Positions 35,866 through 48,075 of a stretch of DNA of 64,000 bases are shown piece after piece. The DNA is taken from NCBI RefSeq assembly GCF_000182925.2, contig NC_026502.1, forward strand, positions 2,418,001 to 2,482,000. The letters run 5' to 3'. The notes below the pieces were generated by a model that did not search any database, was not told the origin of the DNA, and saw nothing but the letters and a program-made list of their open reading frames with translations. Each line of letters starts with the position of its first letter. The first letter of the stretch is position 1. The translations under genes and the position numbers were made by a program. The DNA comes from Neurospora crassa OR74A (Eukaryota; Ascomycota; Sordariomycetes; Sordariales; Sordariaceae).

Positions 35866-38007
35866 TTTCGATTTTCGGTTGGATTCATTAAGGTTAAGTT
35901 ATTCGTGTTTTTTGATTCAAACGGTCCGGTTCGTGTCGTTGCGATTCTCGTAATGACTGAGCGAACAGCAGCTCAAGCTGACAGCCCTGGACTCTGGTGG
36001 TCGTAACCCCTTACGGTCTGTTTTCCGTGCAAGTCGGAATGGTAAGCTACGTACACTGGGGAGCGCAATTGGGGGAGAGGAGAGTGGTTCTGAACGCACT
36101 TTGATCGTCACCTGTGCATCTTGTGTATGCGCAGCTATCTTGACCGTCTTCGGTCAGTAGACTCTGCGTTCTCGGGTTCTTCTATACAGTGACTTGGAGA
36201 GCCTGATCAATTCCGTGATGGAGTGAGTTCCGTCTCGAGAACAAAGTGCGCCAGTCGCGAACCAACCAAGGGACGGGGCAATGTGCACATCATCTCAAGT
36301 TCTTATCTTATCACATCCATCTTGGCACACAGCACAGGCCACTTCCCCTCTGTAGCGCCTACAGGCAAAGTGGATTAGGGTATATGTATTAGATCAGACA
36401 GCCAAATTTTCGACTGTAATGGTCAAGGTGGGTTTGAAGGCACTTGATTTTCTCAATGTCTCTATTCCATGTCCAAATCTGGAAGCCCAGCGGCGCCCAG
36501 CACGAACCTTGCGGTGGTCACCCACTCGCACGGGTAGCCTGCGACTTGCTGCGCGTGGCCCTAAGCAATGAAGATGACACTTGAGAGAGGTTCCACTCTG
36601 CAGAGACATCTTCACCGTCAGGTGGCGCGCTGGATTACGATCGCTGGGGGGTTGGGATAGAGCGTTGAGATGGAGATGTCGACTCCTATTTTTTTTACAT
36701 TTTTTCAATTCTACACTTGGTAGGAATAGACCGAGAAAATGCTAAGCAAGTCAGGTTTGATCTTTTTGTTTTTTGTGCTTCCTGGTAATGATAGGAAAAA
36801 CGAAATGACTGTGCACCCTCGACTGGAGTTGAACACTTGTTGACAGTGGAGACGTGCATCGCGATGTGCGTTTTTGGTGTTGTTGGTTTGTGCTGGGCAT
36901 CCAAGGCAGCCAGCAAGTATATCGCAAGGGCGTATAGCCCGCATGACCTTTCCTATCCCACATTGCTTTTCAGTTTTGCATACCAGCCGCTAACAGTTAC
37001 CTCCGAACATCCGGCTGGCTCGCTTCTGTCGTGGTCAAGGAGAGTACGTGCTTGCATCCTTGATGACAGTTTCGGTGGTCTTTTTGGTGCACTTTCTTTG
37101 CCTGAGAGAGAGGAAAATGGTATGTGGGGCCTGATAGGCGTATGTCAATTGGTTTTGAAGCAAACATGAGGTTCTACACATAGTACTCGCCAAGATCTGA
37201 AATGTGAGTTCGTGAGAAGTTGATCGGGCTAGATGATTGTGCATCGAGGAGCCAAGATATTTGAATGTGTGATGTCCATCTCGAAAGACGAAGCGGAGGT
37301 TTGGTGTCATAGGGAGGAAGAAAAACAATTTGTCAAGAAAACTGGTGGGTGGCAAGAAGATTATGAGAGAGTGTTAATTGTAACCGCACCGTCCTTTTTG
37401 TGTTTGACCGTTTAATAAGGTCGCCTACCGGACAGGTAGAGTAGTGTGCAATTCTTGAAATGTGTGTGACATATCGAAGAAGAAGAAGAGAATATAAGTA
37501 TGGCCATGTTTAACTGGTGCTTCATGTTCAAGTCCTCATCCTCCATTAAACTTCCGTCAGCTCTGCCCCACGGTCGTGTTCGACATAGTTGCTCCAATCC
37601 TGGAATCGAAATTTAACACTGTCATTTCTTGGCCTCGAAGGAGATCTTTCACCAACACAATCTCTTCTGAGTTGTGGGTGCGGGTGCTTCTGGAATCCAC
37701 TCTCTTCTTGGTGCGCTTGAGGATGGCTTTGGTCTTGGTACAATGGTGGGTAGTATAGGTGGAAGTTGCCAGAAGAATGTAATGACCATGACACTATCAT
37801 GCTATGCATTGACATATCGCGTTCCCCCAACCCCATTGATTTCCCTGCTATCCATCCATCCTTCCGTCCACCCACCCACCCACCCATCCTTCCATCCTGC
37901 CGACCTGTTTCCTTTCACGCCTTTGGTATTACATAACCCTGCTGAGATTCTGGCACATCCACAACGCCTTGCTCTTCCTTCCTTCCTTCCTCCGTCCACG
38001 GTCCGAA
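35866..38007. other. Intergenic region between RasGEF and PIG-H genes
   Basis: This holds the PIG-H promoter and the 3' flank of the Ras-RasGEF gene. A CCAT/CCCA-type tetranucleotide-rich tract lies near 37848-37906. No gene is supported. Confidence 0.5.
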
Positions 38008-41000
38008 TTAAGATTTGTTTACGAGCCAAGCGAATTTCTTCCTGGTAGTTGACTCGCCACCTGTTGACGGCTCTACTTGTACACTGCGTTGGTAGATATC
38101 CTATGGGAGAGAAGAAAACAGGTTAGCATTTGTCTGCCCCAGGAATAAGCCAATAACAGTAGTTTTATCGTGCTGAAAGGAATGGATATTCAAAGAAACA
38201 GGATAGACAGATTCGGCAGATAAAGGAAACGCAGAGGTCATTGTCAGGGGCAGAGAGGGAGACAAACGCGGTCATGAAGCAAGAGAGGACAATTTGAGCG
38301 GTAGGAAGGGGAAATTTTGTAGATGAAGTAGAGGGAAAGGAATTATAATAATAAATAAAAAAATAAAATAAACAAAAAGACACACTAACCTCTTCGTCCG
38401 TCGGCATCTTCATATCAAGTATCAACTCCCTACTAGGCTCGTGCTTGGTCAAGTTCGGATACGGCTGTCCCTGACTCCTCATTATGGGCAGCAACACCTC
38501 CCCGAGCACCTCGTATTTCTTCCAATTAATCCGATCATTATTCGGCCCCACGAATGTCCTGCTTCCTTCCTCTGCCGAGACAAGATCACGTCTGTGCAGG
38601 GGGATGAACGGAATCCTCGGTAGCGGCGTGTTCTCCCAGGCCAGCCGGTAAGCAAAGTGGCTCTTTTGCGTGCCCATGAGCAGGACCAGCCGAGCGAACC
38701 GCTTCTGTACGTCAGGCGAAACCAAATTTCGCGTCTGCGCGAGTCGGTGGATGGCGGTGCCGTTGATACCGGCCAATACGGCGGCCAGGCCGTTGTAGTT
38801 GTTCAGCGTGCGCAAGCGCTGGGCGATGACCATGAACCGTTCTAGGCAGGGTGCGCGATGTTTGGCTTTGTCACGAATGAGGATCATGTTGGACACCCAT
38901 TGGGCTATGTGGTTGAAGTGGGAGACCATGCGGTTGACGTTCTTGAGACTGCGGCATTTCTCCTTCTGGTCGGCGGGCAGACTAACGTGGCGCACCATGT
39001 CGCGGATGCGGATGGAGCTGAACATGATCCAATCAATGCGCGTAATCTCGTCGGCGATTATGTCGGGATCGATGTCCATGAAGCTGTGATAGCGGATCTT
39101 GTTCGGCGGTAAGACGGGAGAGGGTACCAAGGCCGCGGCTTCGCGCTCGTAGTCTTCGATGGAATGGTAGGTGAATTTCGCAGTCGGATCAGCCCCCGAG
39201 AGCTCTGAACTGTGTGATGGACGTCGAGGATCATACCCGCCCGACTCGTCGATCTGCACTGAAGCCACAGACTCGGCGAGTTTCCGCTCTACGTCCCTGC
39301 CACCCTCCTCGTCATCTTCGTCGTCGACCGGGTCCGCTTTTGCCCACCAGGTATCATCGTCGTCCACCACCTTTTGTTCCAGGTTCCCCTTCATCTGCCG
39401 GGCTGCTGCGGAAAAGACCTCGTTCGTTGCCAAGTCGCTTATTAGTCCTTCCAATCTCCTCCTCGTTGCTGTTCGGGCAAAGTCTCCGGGGTAAAGGGAC
39501 AGCCATTTCGCAACAACCTCAATGACGCGCATCTGGCTTTCGATGCTCAGCAAAGACGGCATGTCCGTGCCGTCCCTTAAACGGTCCAGCCGCGAAAGGA
39601 GAGCGCTCATAAGCTCGCATGGCGTAGCGAACTTTCTATACAAGCACAGAAAAATGTCGGCAAAGTTGTTGTCCGCCCTTGTCATCTTTGGAGCTATAAT
39701 CCTGTCGATAAGCTCATCGAAGGTGACGCCGGCAAGTTTAGGGGCTTCGTCTTCCAGATAATCCTGATTGCGAGCCATTGTGGCTACATCGTCCGACAAG
39801 CGGTGGCTTTCCAGATCCAACTCTTCAAAATCCAGGAAGGTCTCCGACCCTTTCTCCAATCGTATCCCTGGTGTACGTAGCGTGCCTGACAATGCGTGTG
39901 GAAGACCGTCCTCAGGAATGTCTGTTGATTGCGGGTTGGAAGCGCCGTATTGTGCATGTAGATATTCCATTCTCGGCGACCTCGAAAGTTGGGATCTCTG
40001 GTGAGGACCGTCGCCGCTAGGAGGCGCAAAGCCCTTCAAGAGCGAGAAGTCCGAGCTTGCTCTGCTGTGTTTGCTGTGCTGGCTGATGGGACGACCGTTG
40101 ACCTCGGGGGTAGCATCCAGATTAGCGGCCGAAGCAGCTCTTCGTCTCGAAACCGACCTTTTCGGTCTCTCTTGCGCTTCTACTTGGGCGACACGTTAGC
40201 CCTGTCTTGTTGGATAGTCTTATGTCTTGCGTTCCTATGGTAACGAACAGACATTTGCTGTTCGTGGAGCACCATAATGAAGCCAGGGCGGATGAGCGTG
40301 GGCAACACTTACCTCTTCTGTTGGCCAGGATGGCGTCGATCATGGTCAAGAGGGCTTCACGCGCGCCGCCGGGAATATCGGACGAGATCCTCAGATGGGC
40401 AACACACGAGGGAAAGCTGTGTGCTACGGCGTTCATATCCACCTGGCGTATGCTCGCAGGGGTATCACATTTCGTCGCGACGAGTATGGTTGGTATGGAG
40501 GAGTTGGCCAGGGAAGCTGCGGCACAGGCGGGTATTTGTCAGACGTGTGTCTCTGGGGGGAAAGCATCGTGAAGGGGAAAGCTGAAGAAGCTCACTCATG
40601 GTTGGGGAGAGATCGTTGATGCTGTCCGTGTTGGTGACGTCGTACAGAATCAGGGCGCCGTCGGGCATGTGGGGGAACATGTGGCCGTCTATTTGCTTGG
40701 GCCATTGTATGGACTGGCCGGGGTCAAGGTCTTTGAAGCCGTCAAGATCAAGTTCTACGAGGGTGACGAGGTATCTGGTGCCATGGATTTCCATGCGCAA
40801 GGTCGAGATGTTTAGCTCGGGCGGTCGTTGCAAACGGAACGCGCGCTGGACAAAGGAGGATTTGCCCGCGCCGTAGGCGCCAATAACGGCAATGTGTATG
40901 GATGCCATGGCACGTCTCGATCGCGATTGATCGAACTTGCGAAACCACGTCATACCATGTCAGTTCAGGTGTTGCTTGTCTAGAAAAAGAAAGGTATGGT

Positions 41001-41865
41001 ATGGAAGGTGGTGGTAGTAGGTAGTATGCGGGAGGCTCACCCACGGCGTTGGGCTGTCGACTCTCAGAGACTCTTTGCGAGGCGGAGGCCACGGTCGGTG
41101 CGGATCATTGCGATTATAGCTATAAGTCGACTCAGACTGGGGACTGGGAACAGGACCCGGACCCGGACTGGGTGTCTGACTGAGAATCAGACTAGGATGG
41201 CAATCAGGCGTGGTGGCAGTGTCGGTGGGATGGGTATTGGGCGCGCCCACAGGTCGGCAGAAGAAGGGATCGTCGAGGACGGCAGAAGCAGAGGAGCCGC
41301 GGTAATTGGAGGAGGGGCCGGGGCCGGGATGGTCGTCGTCGGCTGGCAGCAAAAGGGCGCCCTGGGAGACGAGGAGCGATGGCGTTGCTGCTGAGGTCGG
41401 CTGTGTTGTTGACGAGATGGCAGCGGCAGAAGCGGAAGTAGCGGTCGTGGCGTCGTCGAGATTGGTGGTCTTGTTGGTGTTTTGGTGGTCCTGGTGGAGG
41501 AGATGCGGATCGGCAGCACCCGCCGGGCTTGCTAGCAGTGGATGATGAGTGGTGCCTAGTTTTGTAGTAGGTGTACACTGAAGCGGCAATGCAAACTCGA
41601 TGGGCGCACACAGATCGGCCGGCAGCTCCAGGCCCAGATCCAGGTCCAGCCGGTCCAGGTTGGGGAGCTTCCACTTGGGGAGGAGCTCGGGCAATTGGGG
41701 ATCGTCAGCTTCAGCGTGACCCGACCCCGTGAGACCCAGCATTTGCTTGACTTGACTGATCAGCCGGCGCGACTCGGTCAGTGGTGTAGGCTGTAATTGC
41801 GACGGCGACTGCTCCAGCGGGGGGCCTGCCAGTGCGTCCGACAGTGGTGGTTCCGACATGGGCAT
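38008..41865 (-). CDS. Ras-like GTPase fused to a RasGEF (CDC25) domain
   Basis: Five exons in order: 41865-41041, 40935-40596, 40516-40313, 40182-38390 and 38100-38008; 1,084 residues. Residues 1-275 are disordered. Residues about 284-456 are Ras-like: P-loop GAYGAGKSS (294-302), DLDGF where Ras has DTAGQ (338-342), so the catalytic Gln is replaced, and base-recognition ATKCD (402-406). After a basic Ser-rich linker comes a RasGEF N-terminal domain from about 605 (AGVTFDELIDRIIAPKM), then a CDC25 catalytic domain with RIDWIMFSSIRIRDMV, MVSHFNHIAQWVSNMIL, RTLNNYNGLAAVLAGINGTA and GTQKSHFAYRLAWENTPLPR. It should load a Ras/Rap-type GTPase with GTP at membranes; the attached GTPase-like domain may regulate or target it. 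Introns have CTAAC/CTGAC branch sites. The last intron stays open for 75 codons if retained. The start could also be the Met two codons later. Confidence 0.9.
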
Positions 41866-44800
41866 GGACTTTTTTTTCCTGCGTTTCGAGAGGATGGGAA
41901 ATCAATGCTTCAATGCTACGGCACCATGGCCATCTCGACTCCTTTACCAGACGGAATGATTGACAAGTCTAGGTAGGTAGATCAAACAGTTACGCAGTAG
42001 TATGTATTAATAGGTAGTACGGATATCGGAAACACGAGAGTGGTTGAGTGATTAGGTAGGTAGTGGTGCCAATGATAACCCCCCCCCCCCTTTTTTTTTT
42101 CCTTTTCCTCATCTCGCAGGTCCCGTCCGCGGCCAAGGGTAGTGCAGGTAAAGTGTAATGGCTGATGGGTCAGGTCAGTCAGTGAACGGACGGTAGTTTA
42201 TTTGGGTCATGGTCTAAATAGGTACACTACTCCCGTCTATTCTCCATGCAAGTACGTAGACGAAGACAGGTAATTACCGACCCAAAGTCTCTTTCGTGAT
42301 GGGACATGAGTGGCACTGGACTGTTTGACTCCAGTCCTCCGTTCGCCTCAATGATTTGTCGGCCCTTGCAACGGCCCGGGGCCCGAGACAGCTTGCAGTC
42401 CGTCGTCAGACCGCAACTGGTCGTTCCAAGCAGAAAGAAGAACTTGAAGCGAGCGGACGGTGCACTCTGTAATGCGAAATGACGATGGAGAGCAAAAAGA
42501 GGGCCATGTCTGACGGCCTGACAAAGGGAAGAAACTGAACCTCGAGATGGGAGTGGGGGTGGTGCTGAAAGTGCGGGCCGAGTCCGTTTAGCAAACCAGT
42601 GCGTGCCATTTATCGTGAAGGGGGCTCTTGCTTGATCACGACAGTCAACCACCTTTTTTATTCTCTTGACACCGCACTCACATCCGACTTCAGGTCATGA
42701 CAGGGTCAAGCTACAGAAAGCCCTTTTGAGGGGCCGAGCAAGCGAGAATGGTGGAAAGGGAAAAGAAAGGAGAGCTTCGTATTCCTACCGGCTATGGGGC
42801 AAGCTCACACGTGCAGGACTTGTTGAAGCTAATAGTAAAGGGCTCAGTGGGTTGACCACTAACACGCCCAACTAGGCAGGATTACCATGTTCGAATAACC
42901 ACCTACCGGGCTCCCAGGGTCCCGGCCTCCCAAGTGAGATTCAAATGAGGGCCGGGACGACAACGAAACAGTTCGGAAGTCTGGACCTTTCTCCAACCCC
43001 ACTGATCTCCCGACAGCCAAGTGGATATCGACAAACTGCGTCGCGTCGACACGTCGTCCAAACCAGCCTGAAGCAGCAGCAGTATCGTCTCTTCCGGTGG
43101 TGGTCTTGGGTCCTGTGAGACACCCACAGCTCCTCTCACTGCAAGGGAGTTCAGAGCCTCAACCCTCGCTTGGTCGGACCGATCGATGGGCAAGACGGAC
43201 GAGCAAACATGGCGCGCCACAGCGTCACAGCGTCCGTCACAACAGGGTTAACTACGGACGTATCGTCAATCCGTCCACGGACGCGCCGTGGTCGGTACCT
43301 TCGGGCGGAGAACTCGGCGTGCAAACACCAAAACAAAACATCAAACTTCACTTCGAGGGGACGGATGCCGCCTGCCTCCACATGTACTACTTATCCATTC
43401 ACCATATACAATGACGACTCGAGATGGTGGTGATTGCAGGTTGACGTTGACAAGATCCTCCACAACTACTTACCATAGTGTTACAATCGCCGCCACAAGT
43501 TCCGAGAATCTGAAGCTGTCGCGCGTAGCACTTGTGCGCCCCAAACATCCGCTGCCCAGAAATGTTAGGCTCCGTGCCTTTACTGACCGCCCCTACGCCC
43601 GCCGGACTGCCTGGCATGCTCAACGATAACAAGCTGGAGAACCTGGTCAGCCGGAGCCCGAACAGAAGAGCAAACTCCAAAAAGGGAAAAGTCGGGGCCC
43701 CGCATGATGGCCAGGCGCTATCTGTGGAGGTCCGACCCGAGCCAAGGGATGAATGGCTATGAGAATCAACGAGATGAGAATGAGCAACGGTACAACATGC
43801 TTGGTGGTCGATGCTTACTCGAATTCCAGATCGAGGTCGTCGGCTGTTTTGTCTGTCTGTCTCACACTCCTTGTCAGCTCAGTATGTGTGGTCGGCGTAT
43901 TACCAGCTACTTTGGAGAGCCAAGACAAAAGATTCATTCCTAGACTTCTCTCAGGAAGCGATTATCCGCAGCCAGTCGCCTTGAACCACAGTTGAAGCAT
44001 GAATCACGGCGTTCACAATGCGCAAAGGGGGCAAGACGGGCGTACTCAAACTGATAACTAACTGCTCGCAAATTCGTTAATAATGGTCCAAGGGCAAGCG
44101 AGGCACGAGTGCAAAATACCCCCTCATCCCATTCCAGTTTGGTATAATCCCCAGTCACGGGCGTAGCGCAAGTCAAGTGACACACATTGTCAGATTATAT
44201 GTCTCGTCCATGTCGCTCATCTGCAAGATTCCAAGGCAGCGCGCGTGCCTTCTCACAATGTGACAATGGTCGAACATGGCCTCACGGCATTTGGCTGCCC
44301 GTCGACTGTTCGCTACCACGCTGTTCTACTGTACCATGGCCTCATGCACATAAATATTGAATGCGACAGCACGTTGCGTTGTTACTGTATTCTGTAGAGT
44401 AAAGTAGGGTCGGTCGTTCACCTAAAAGGTTAGAACCTCTTGGGTACCAGGACATACACAATAGGAACAATGGTTGGCGTAACATCCAATTTACCTAGCG
44501 ATCCAGCTTTGCCCGTCATGTCATTCTTGGCGAGAATCATATGGAGACAAAGTTCGCCTCTGATCAAAAAGAGTTGGGGGAGGGAAGCCCACTCAATGAG
44601 GGGTCACAAGTCTTATTCAGGTACGACTAGGACAAGACGGGAACCACCTGGAAGTACCAACCTGGAAAGGTAGAAGAGGTATATACTTTCCTGTCCTCGC
44701 TCGCCCTTTACGACTTCTTCCTGTCGTACCACCCGTCGTCTTTGATGTGTCTGTCCATCCCTTGACAACTGTCCTTTGTTGAGAAAACTCAGACACAATC

Positions 44801-45234
44801 TTGGGGGCAAAGGCAATCCAACCGAAGCCAACTAGAAGAAAGCAACCTAAATATCCTCAAGACTATCGCCATCATCGCTACTTATTATCATTTGCTGTTG
44901 CTGTCGCCCCCGCTCTACAAAGTACTTATCTAACTTCTTATTGTATTTTCCATCCTTCATCAAAATCACTACCTGAGGCCAGGTTTTCGGGATAAGTCGT
45001 CTAGAGCAAGCAAGGGATGAGCTACGGCAAGGGCCGTGTCATAAAGCAAGAGCCGTTCAAGGCAACGGGTCGAACAACGTTGACTGATGCATACTGTCGT
45101 ACTGGCAGCTACTGCACGTCTAACATTTACACATACCTCAACGGGCACCGGGAAATATCCGCCTCCGAGCCAAATCGCTGAATAATTACCATCCTTCCTG
45201 CCTGCATCAGCTCAGCCGTCGCACCTTCTTCGAA
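41866..45234. other. Divergent 3.4-kb intergenic region
   Basis: This holds the promoters of the Ras-RasGEF gene (-) and of the disordered basic protein gene (+). It contains GTAG-type short repeats near 41972-42062, a C12-T10 block at 42079-42100 and a hairpin with 9-bp arms (GTCCCGGCC at 42919-42927 and GGCCGGGAC at 42950-42958). I see no coding potential. Confidence 0.5.
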
Positions 45235-46851
45235 ATGTCGTTCACCAAATGGTTCAAAGGAAGCGGAAGTGGAACGAACGACAAGGGCGGCCCGAGTCTC
45301 AAAAACAGTCATCAGAAAAAGAAGAGAAGCGAAGACGAAGACCACTGCACTCAAGGCGACATGGAAGGTTACGTCTATGACCACAACTACCACTACCAGC
45401 CCGCCCCTGGACTCCAACCTCAAGGATATGGATATTCGCAACGGATGGCGGCAAAGCCTAGGAAGCCGAGACTGGCGGCACAGGAGGGACACTTCGATGC
45501 CGAGGAACTGACACGTCGACTTCTCGATGTGCTAGCCGAGCAAAAGACACACGAGATCAAGAAGCAAAGGATGAGAGAAGCTAGGACCGTAGCAGCAGCA
45601 ACAGATCCAGCTACTCAATGGCAGCAACGGCAAGAAGCAGCGATATCTGCTTTGAACAGGGCCCCGACTGCAGCCGGCCGGACAACAGGTTTGAGAAAAC
45701 CAAGCAAGTCGTATACCGACAACGATTCCGAAGCCGCCCCAGAAGAACAAGAGCATCGCCATGTACCCAAAGACGCAACCAGAACGTTCAAACAAGCCGA
45801 TACCAACAAAGCCATCTGCCGCCAAGACAAGCTCGACAAGCAAGCCCAGGGCGAACACCGCCGTCAAATTAGTGAACATATTGTTGAGGTTCCCATGGAA
45901 GAGTGCATAAGGGCCCTGCCGTACCAGACTCAGACCCGATTAACCCTGGCAGACGAGAAACGCCTCAAGCGAGAACAGATACTCAATGAGGCATCACCAG
46001 CGGGCCACAAAGCTCATGGACAAACTGTTGTTGAAAAGGTCAAGAGAAGGCATGATCTCAACCTGGAAGGGGCACTCTCGAGGATCTCGGTGACCTGCGC
46101 GTCTGAAACCAACATTGGTGAACGCGGCCATTCCACGGCAGCATCAGAACCAGCAATATCAGCAACTTCTGGCAAGCAGCAATCCAGGGAACGTAGTAAG
46201 GAGCCCGAATTTGCAATCTTCCCTCATTCACTGGCTACTCGCACCATGACTACAATGCAAGACCAGGCCACCTCCCGGCAGGGACACCAGCCAGGAGCAC
46301 CCTCAGCAGCAGCACCACAAACAGCACCAGAGAAGAACACCAATTCAGTAGAAACGACCCTCTCTAGCGAAAACGACGACTTATCAGCTCTCCCCTCACC
46401 CACGACAACCCAGTCTCAAAGCCAAAGCCTAAGCAAGCGATTTCGAGCCTCCCCCTTCGTCAATAAGTCCCCATCTCTCTTGAACCTGCGCCAAAAGCTC
46501 GGCATGACCGGAGGCTCTGGCTTCGGCTCCGGTTCGGGCTCCGGCTCCTCCGGCTCTCCCGGTTCTCCAGTAACCGGCAACAGTAGCGGCAGTGGCAGTG
46601 AGCTGTCTACAGCCACCACTGGGATTTCGAGAGGAGAGGAAGCTGCAACGTCACCACTTACTGCGGCGTCTTCTTGTCGTGCTGGTGCCGGGGCGGATAA
46701 CCAGCCGCAGACGCAGACGCAGCAGGGGTGGGGCCTGCTGAAGAAGACAGCGACGGGGATGGGTCAGGAGAAGGAAAAGACGAGGATGAAAAGTAAAAAG
46801 AGTGGGTTCTTTGCTAAGCTTGGGGGTAGTGTGAAGAAGGGAATGTTTTGA
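45235..46851 (+). CDS. Basic, largely disordered hypothetical protein
   Basis: A single exon of 538 residues that I do not recognise. The first residues, MSFTKWFKGSG, are basic-aromatic. Residues about 80-220 are charged helix-forming sequence (ELTRRLLDVLAEQKTHEIKK). A short ordered-looking segment at about 218-255 contains VEVPMEECIRALPYQTQTRL. The rest is Ser/Thr/Gln-rich, with a Gly-Ser run near 423-445. The C-terminus, KKSGFFAKLGGSVKKGMF, is again basic and aromatic. Basic-aromatic ends on both sides of a disordered chain suggest electrostatic membrane or acidic-partner binding, which is only inference. The ATG at 45235 has A at -3; the frame is closed shortly upstream. Confidence 0.75.
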   Translation: MSFTKWFKGSGSGTNDKGGPSLKNSHQKKKRSEDEDHCTQGDMEGYVYDHNYHYQPAPGLQPQGYGYSQRMAAKPRKPRLAAQEGHFDAEELTRRLLDVLAEQKTHEIKKQRMREARTVAAATDPATQWQQRQEAAISALNRAPTAAGRTTGLRKPSKSYTDNDSEAAPEEQEHRHVPKDATRTFKQADTNKAICRQDKLDKQAQGEHRRQISEHIVEVPMEECIRALPYQTQTRLTLADEKRLKREQILNEASPAGHKAHGQTVVEKVKRRHDLNLEGALSRISVTCASETNIGERGHSTAASEPAISATSGKQQSRERSKEPEFAIFPHSLATRTMTTMQDQATSRQGHQPGAPSAAAPQTAPEKNTNSVETTLSSENDDLSALPSPTTTQSQSQSLSKRFRASPFVNKSPSLLNLRQKLGMTGGSGFGSGSGSGSSGSPGSPVTGNSSGSGSELSTATTGISRGEEAATSPLTAASSCRAGAGADNQPQTQTQQGWGLLKKTATGMGQEKEKTRMKSKKSGFFAKLGGSVKKGMF

Positions 46852-48075
46852 GTAGAGTTGCTTGTGTTCTTCTGTGTCTTGATGAAGTATAGGCTATGCA
46901 TGGGATGATGATGGGATACGTAATGATGACGGGTATGGATGGCGTAGAGTGGCAGGCAACCTAAGTTTGGTAAACGTCTTGGGTTTTGGAACAAAGGCGG
47001 ATTTTGGACGGCGAGGAACTATTCTAAATCCCAGTGATCAAGCTTTCGGTTTACTTATGTTATACTGTATCTGGTGTTAGAGTTACCGATATACACCAGC
47101 AGATATGCAACGTTGGCAAGTGTTTGTATACAGCTTATATGTTGTTAAGTACAAGTAATTTTCTGTTGTCCCGATATCTGACGTAGAACGAACGATGCCA
47201 CTGAGGTAAGGTTACTCGTAACAACCCACTACCATGGTGACTTTGCAAATCTGACGAGTATCCAAAGCAATGACGGTTCATCCGATGTTACGAATCACCG
47301 TCGTATGCCATACTCCCTCGTTCTAGGACCATAGGTAGAGCAAAGTCCATTCAGCCATAGCGTGGGGTAATAATTTCTCATCTACGCCGTGTATTTCCAT
47401 TCTGAAACCGCGCTCGGGAGGTCGTGCAAAGCCTAGTGATCCACTGTGGTTTTATTTTCACATTAAGTGAAGACCCCAGTCTACCCAACCAGCCGCCCCT
47501 CCTTGATGCGGTTACTTGAGAGTAGTCAAGGAGAAGGGGGTTAAGGAAAGGTCCCATCACCAACCGCGCCATAACTACCAAGTCACTCCCGTTCCGAAGA
47601 CTGGTGCAGTTGCGTCGGCCCTATGAGCGCGGATATGCTCAGTGACCCGAAAACTCATACACAATATATCCATGACAATAAATCCTTATCCTCTCTGGGT
47701 ATCTTTTTTTGGCACTTGAAAGCCATGACCTCTTCTTATAACCGCTTACTTCCTTGCTGTGTGTACATGTTTCCAACAGCCAGCCAGCCGTTCTAAACAA
47801 AGTTGGCGTTAAGACCATCACTGCTTCGGTCCGTCACTTTTTCCTTTCCTTACCCTTTTTCCGATGTTTGCTGTTCAGACAGGTATCGTGGGCAAGGACA
47901 TCCATTCGTTGGGTCCAACCACGCAGTTTAGCGGCAACGACCCCTTTGACTCCTGCTTCCCTCACTCCATGTTGGTCCCCCGTTTGTTCGTTAATCATCA
48001 CATGTCTTCCGCTCCCATTAGGAAGCTTCAGCATCCATCTCTCCATGGCTATCCTCTTCCGAGGGTGTTTGCCAT
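46852..48075. other. Intergenic space between convergent genes
   Basis: 3' flanks of the basic hypothetical gene (+) and of the HIT zinc-finger gene (-). No coding sequence is supported. Confidence 0.55.

Noticed and set aside
36811-36860. Possible minus-strand tRNA T-arm (GGAGTTGAACAC)
   Set aside because: No matching acceptor, D-arm or anticodon stem could be drawn around it.
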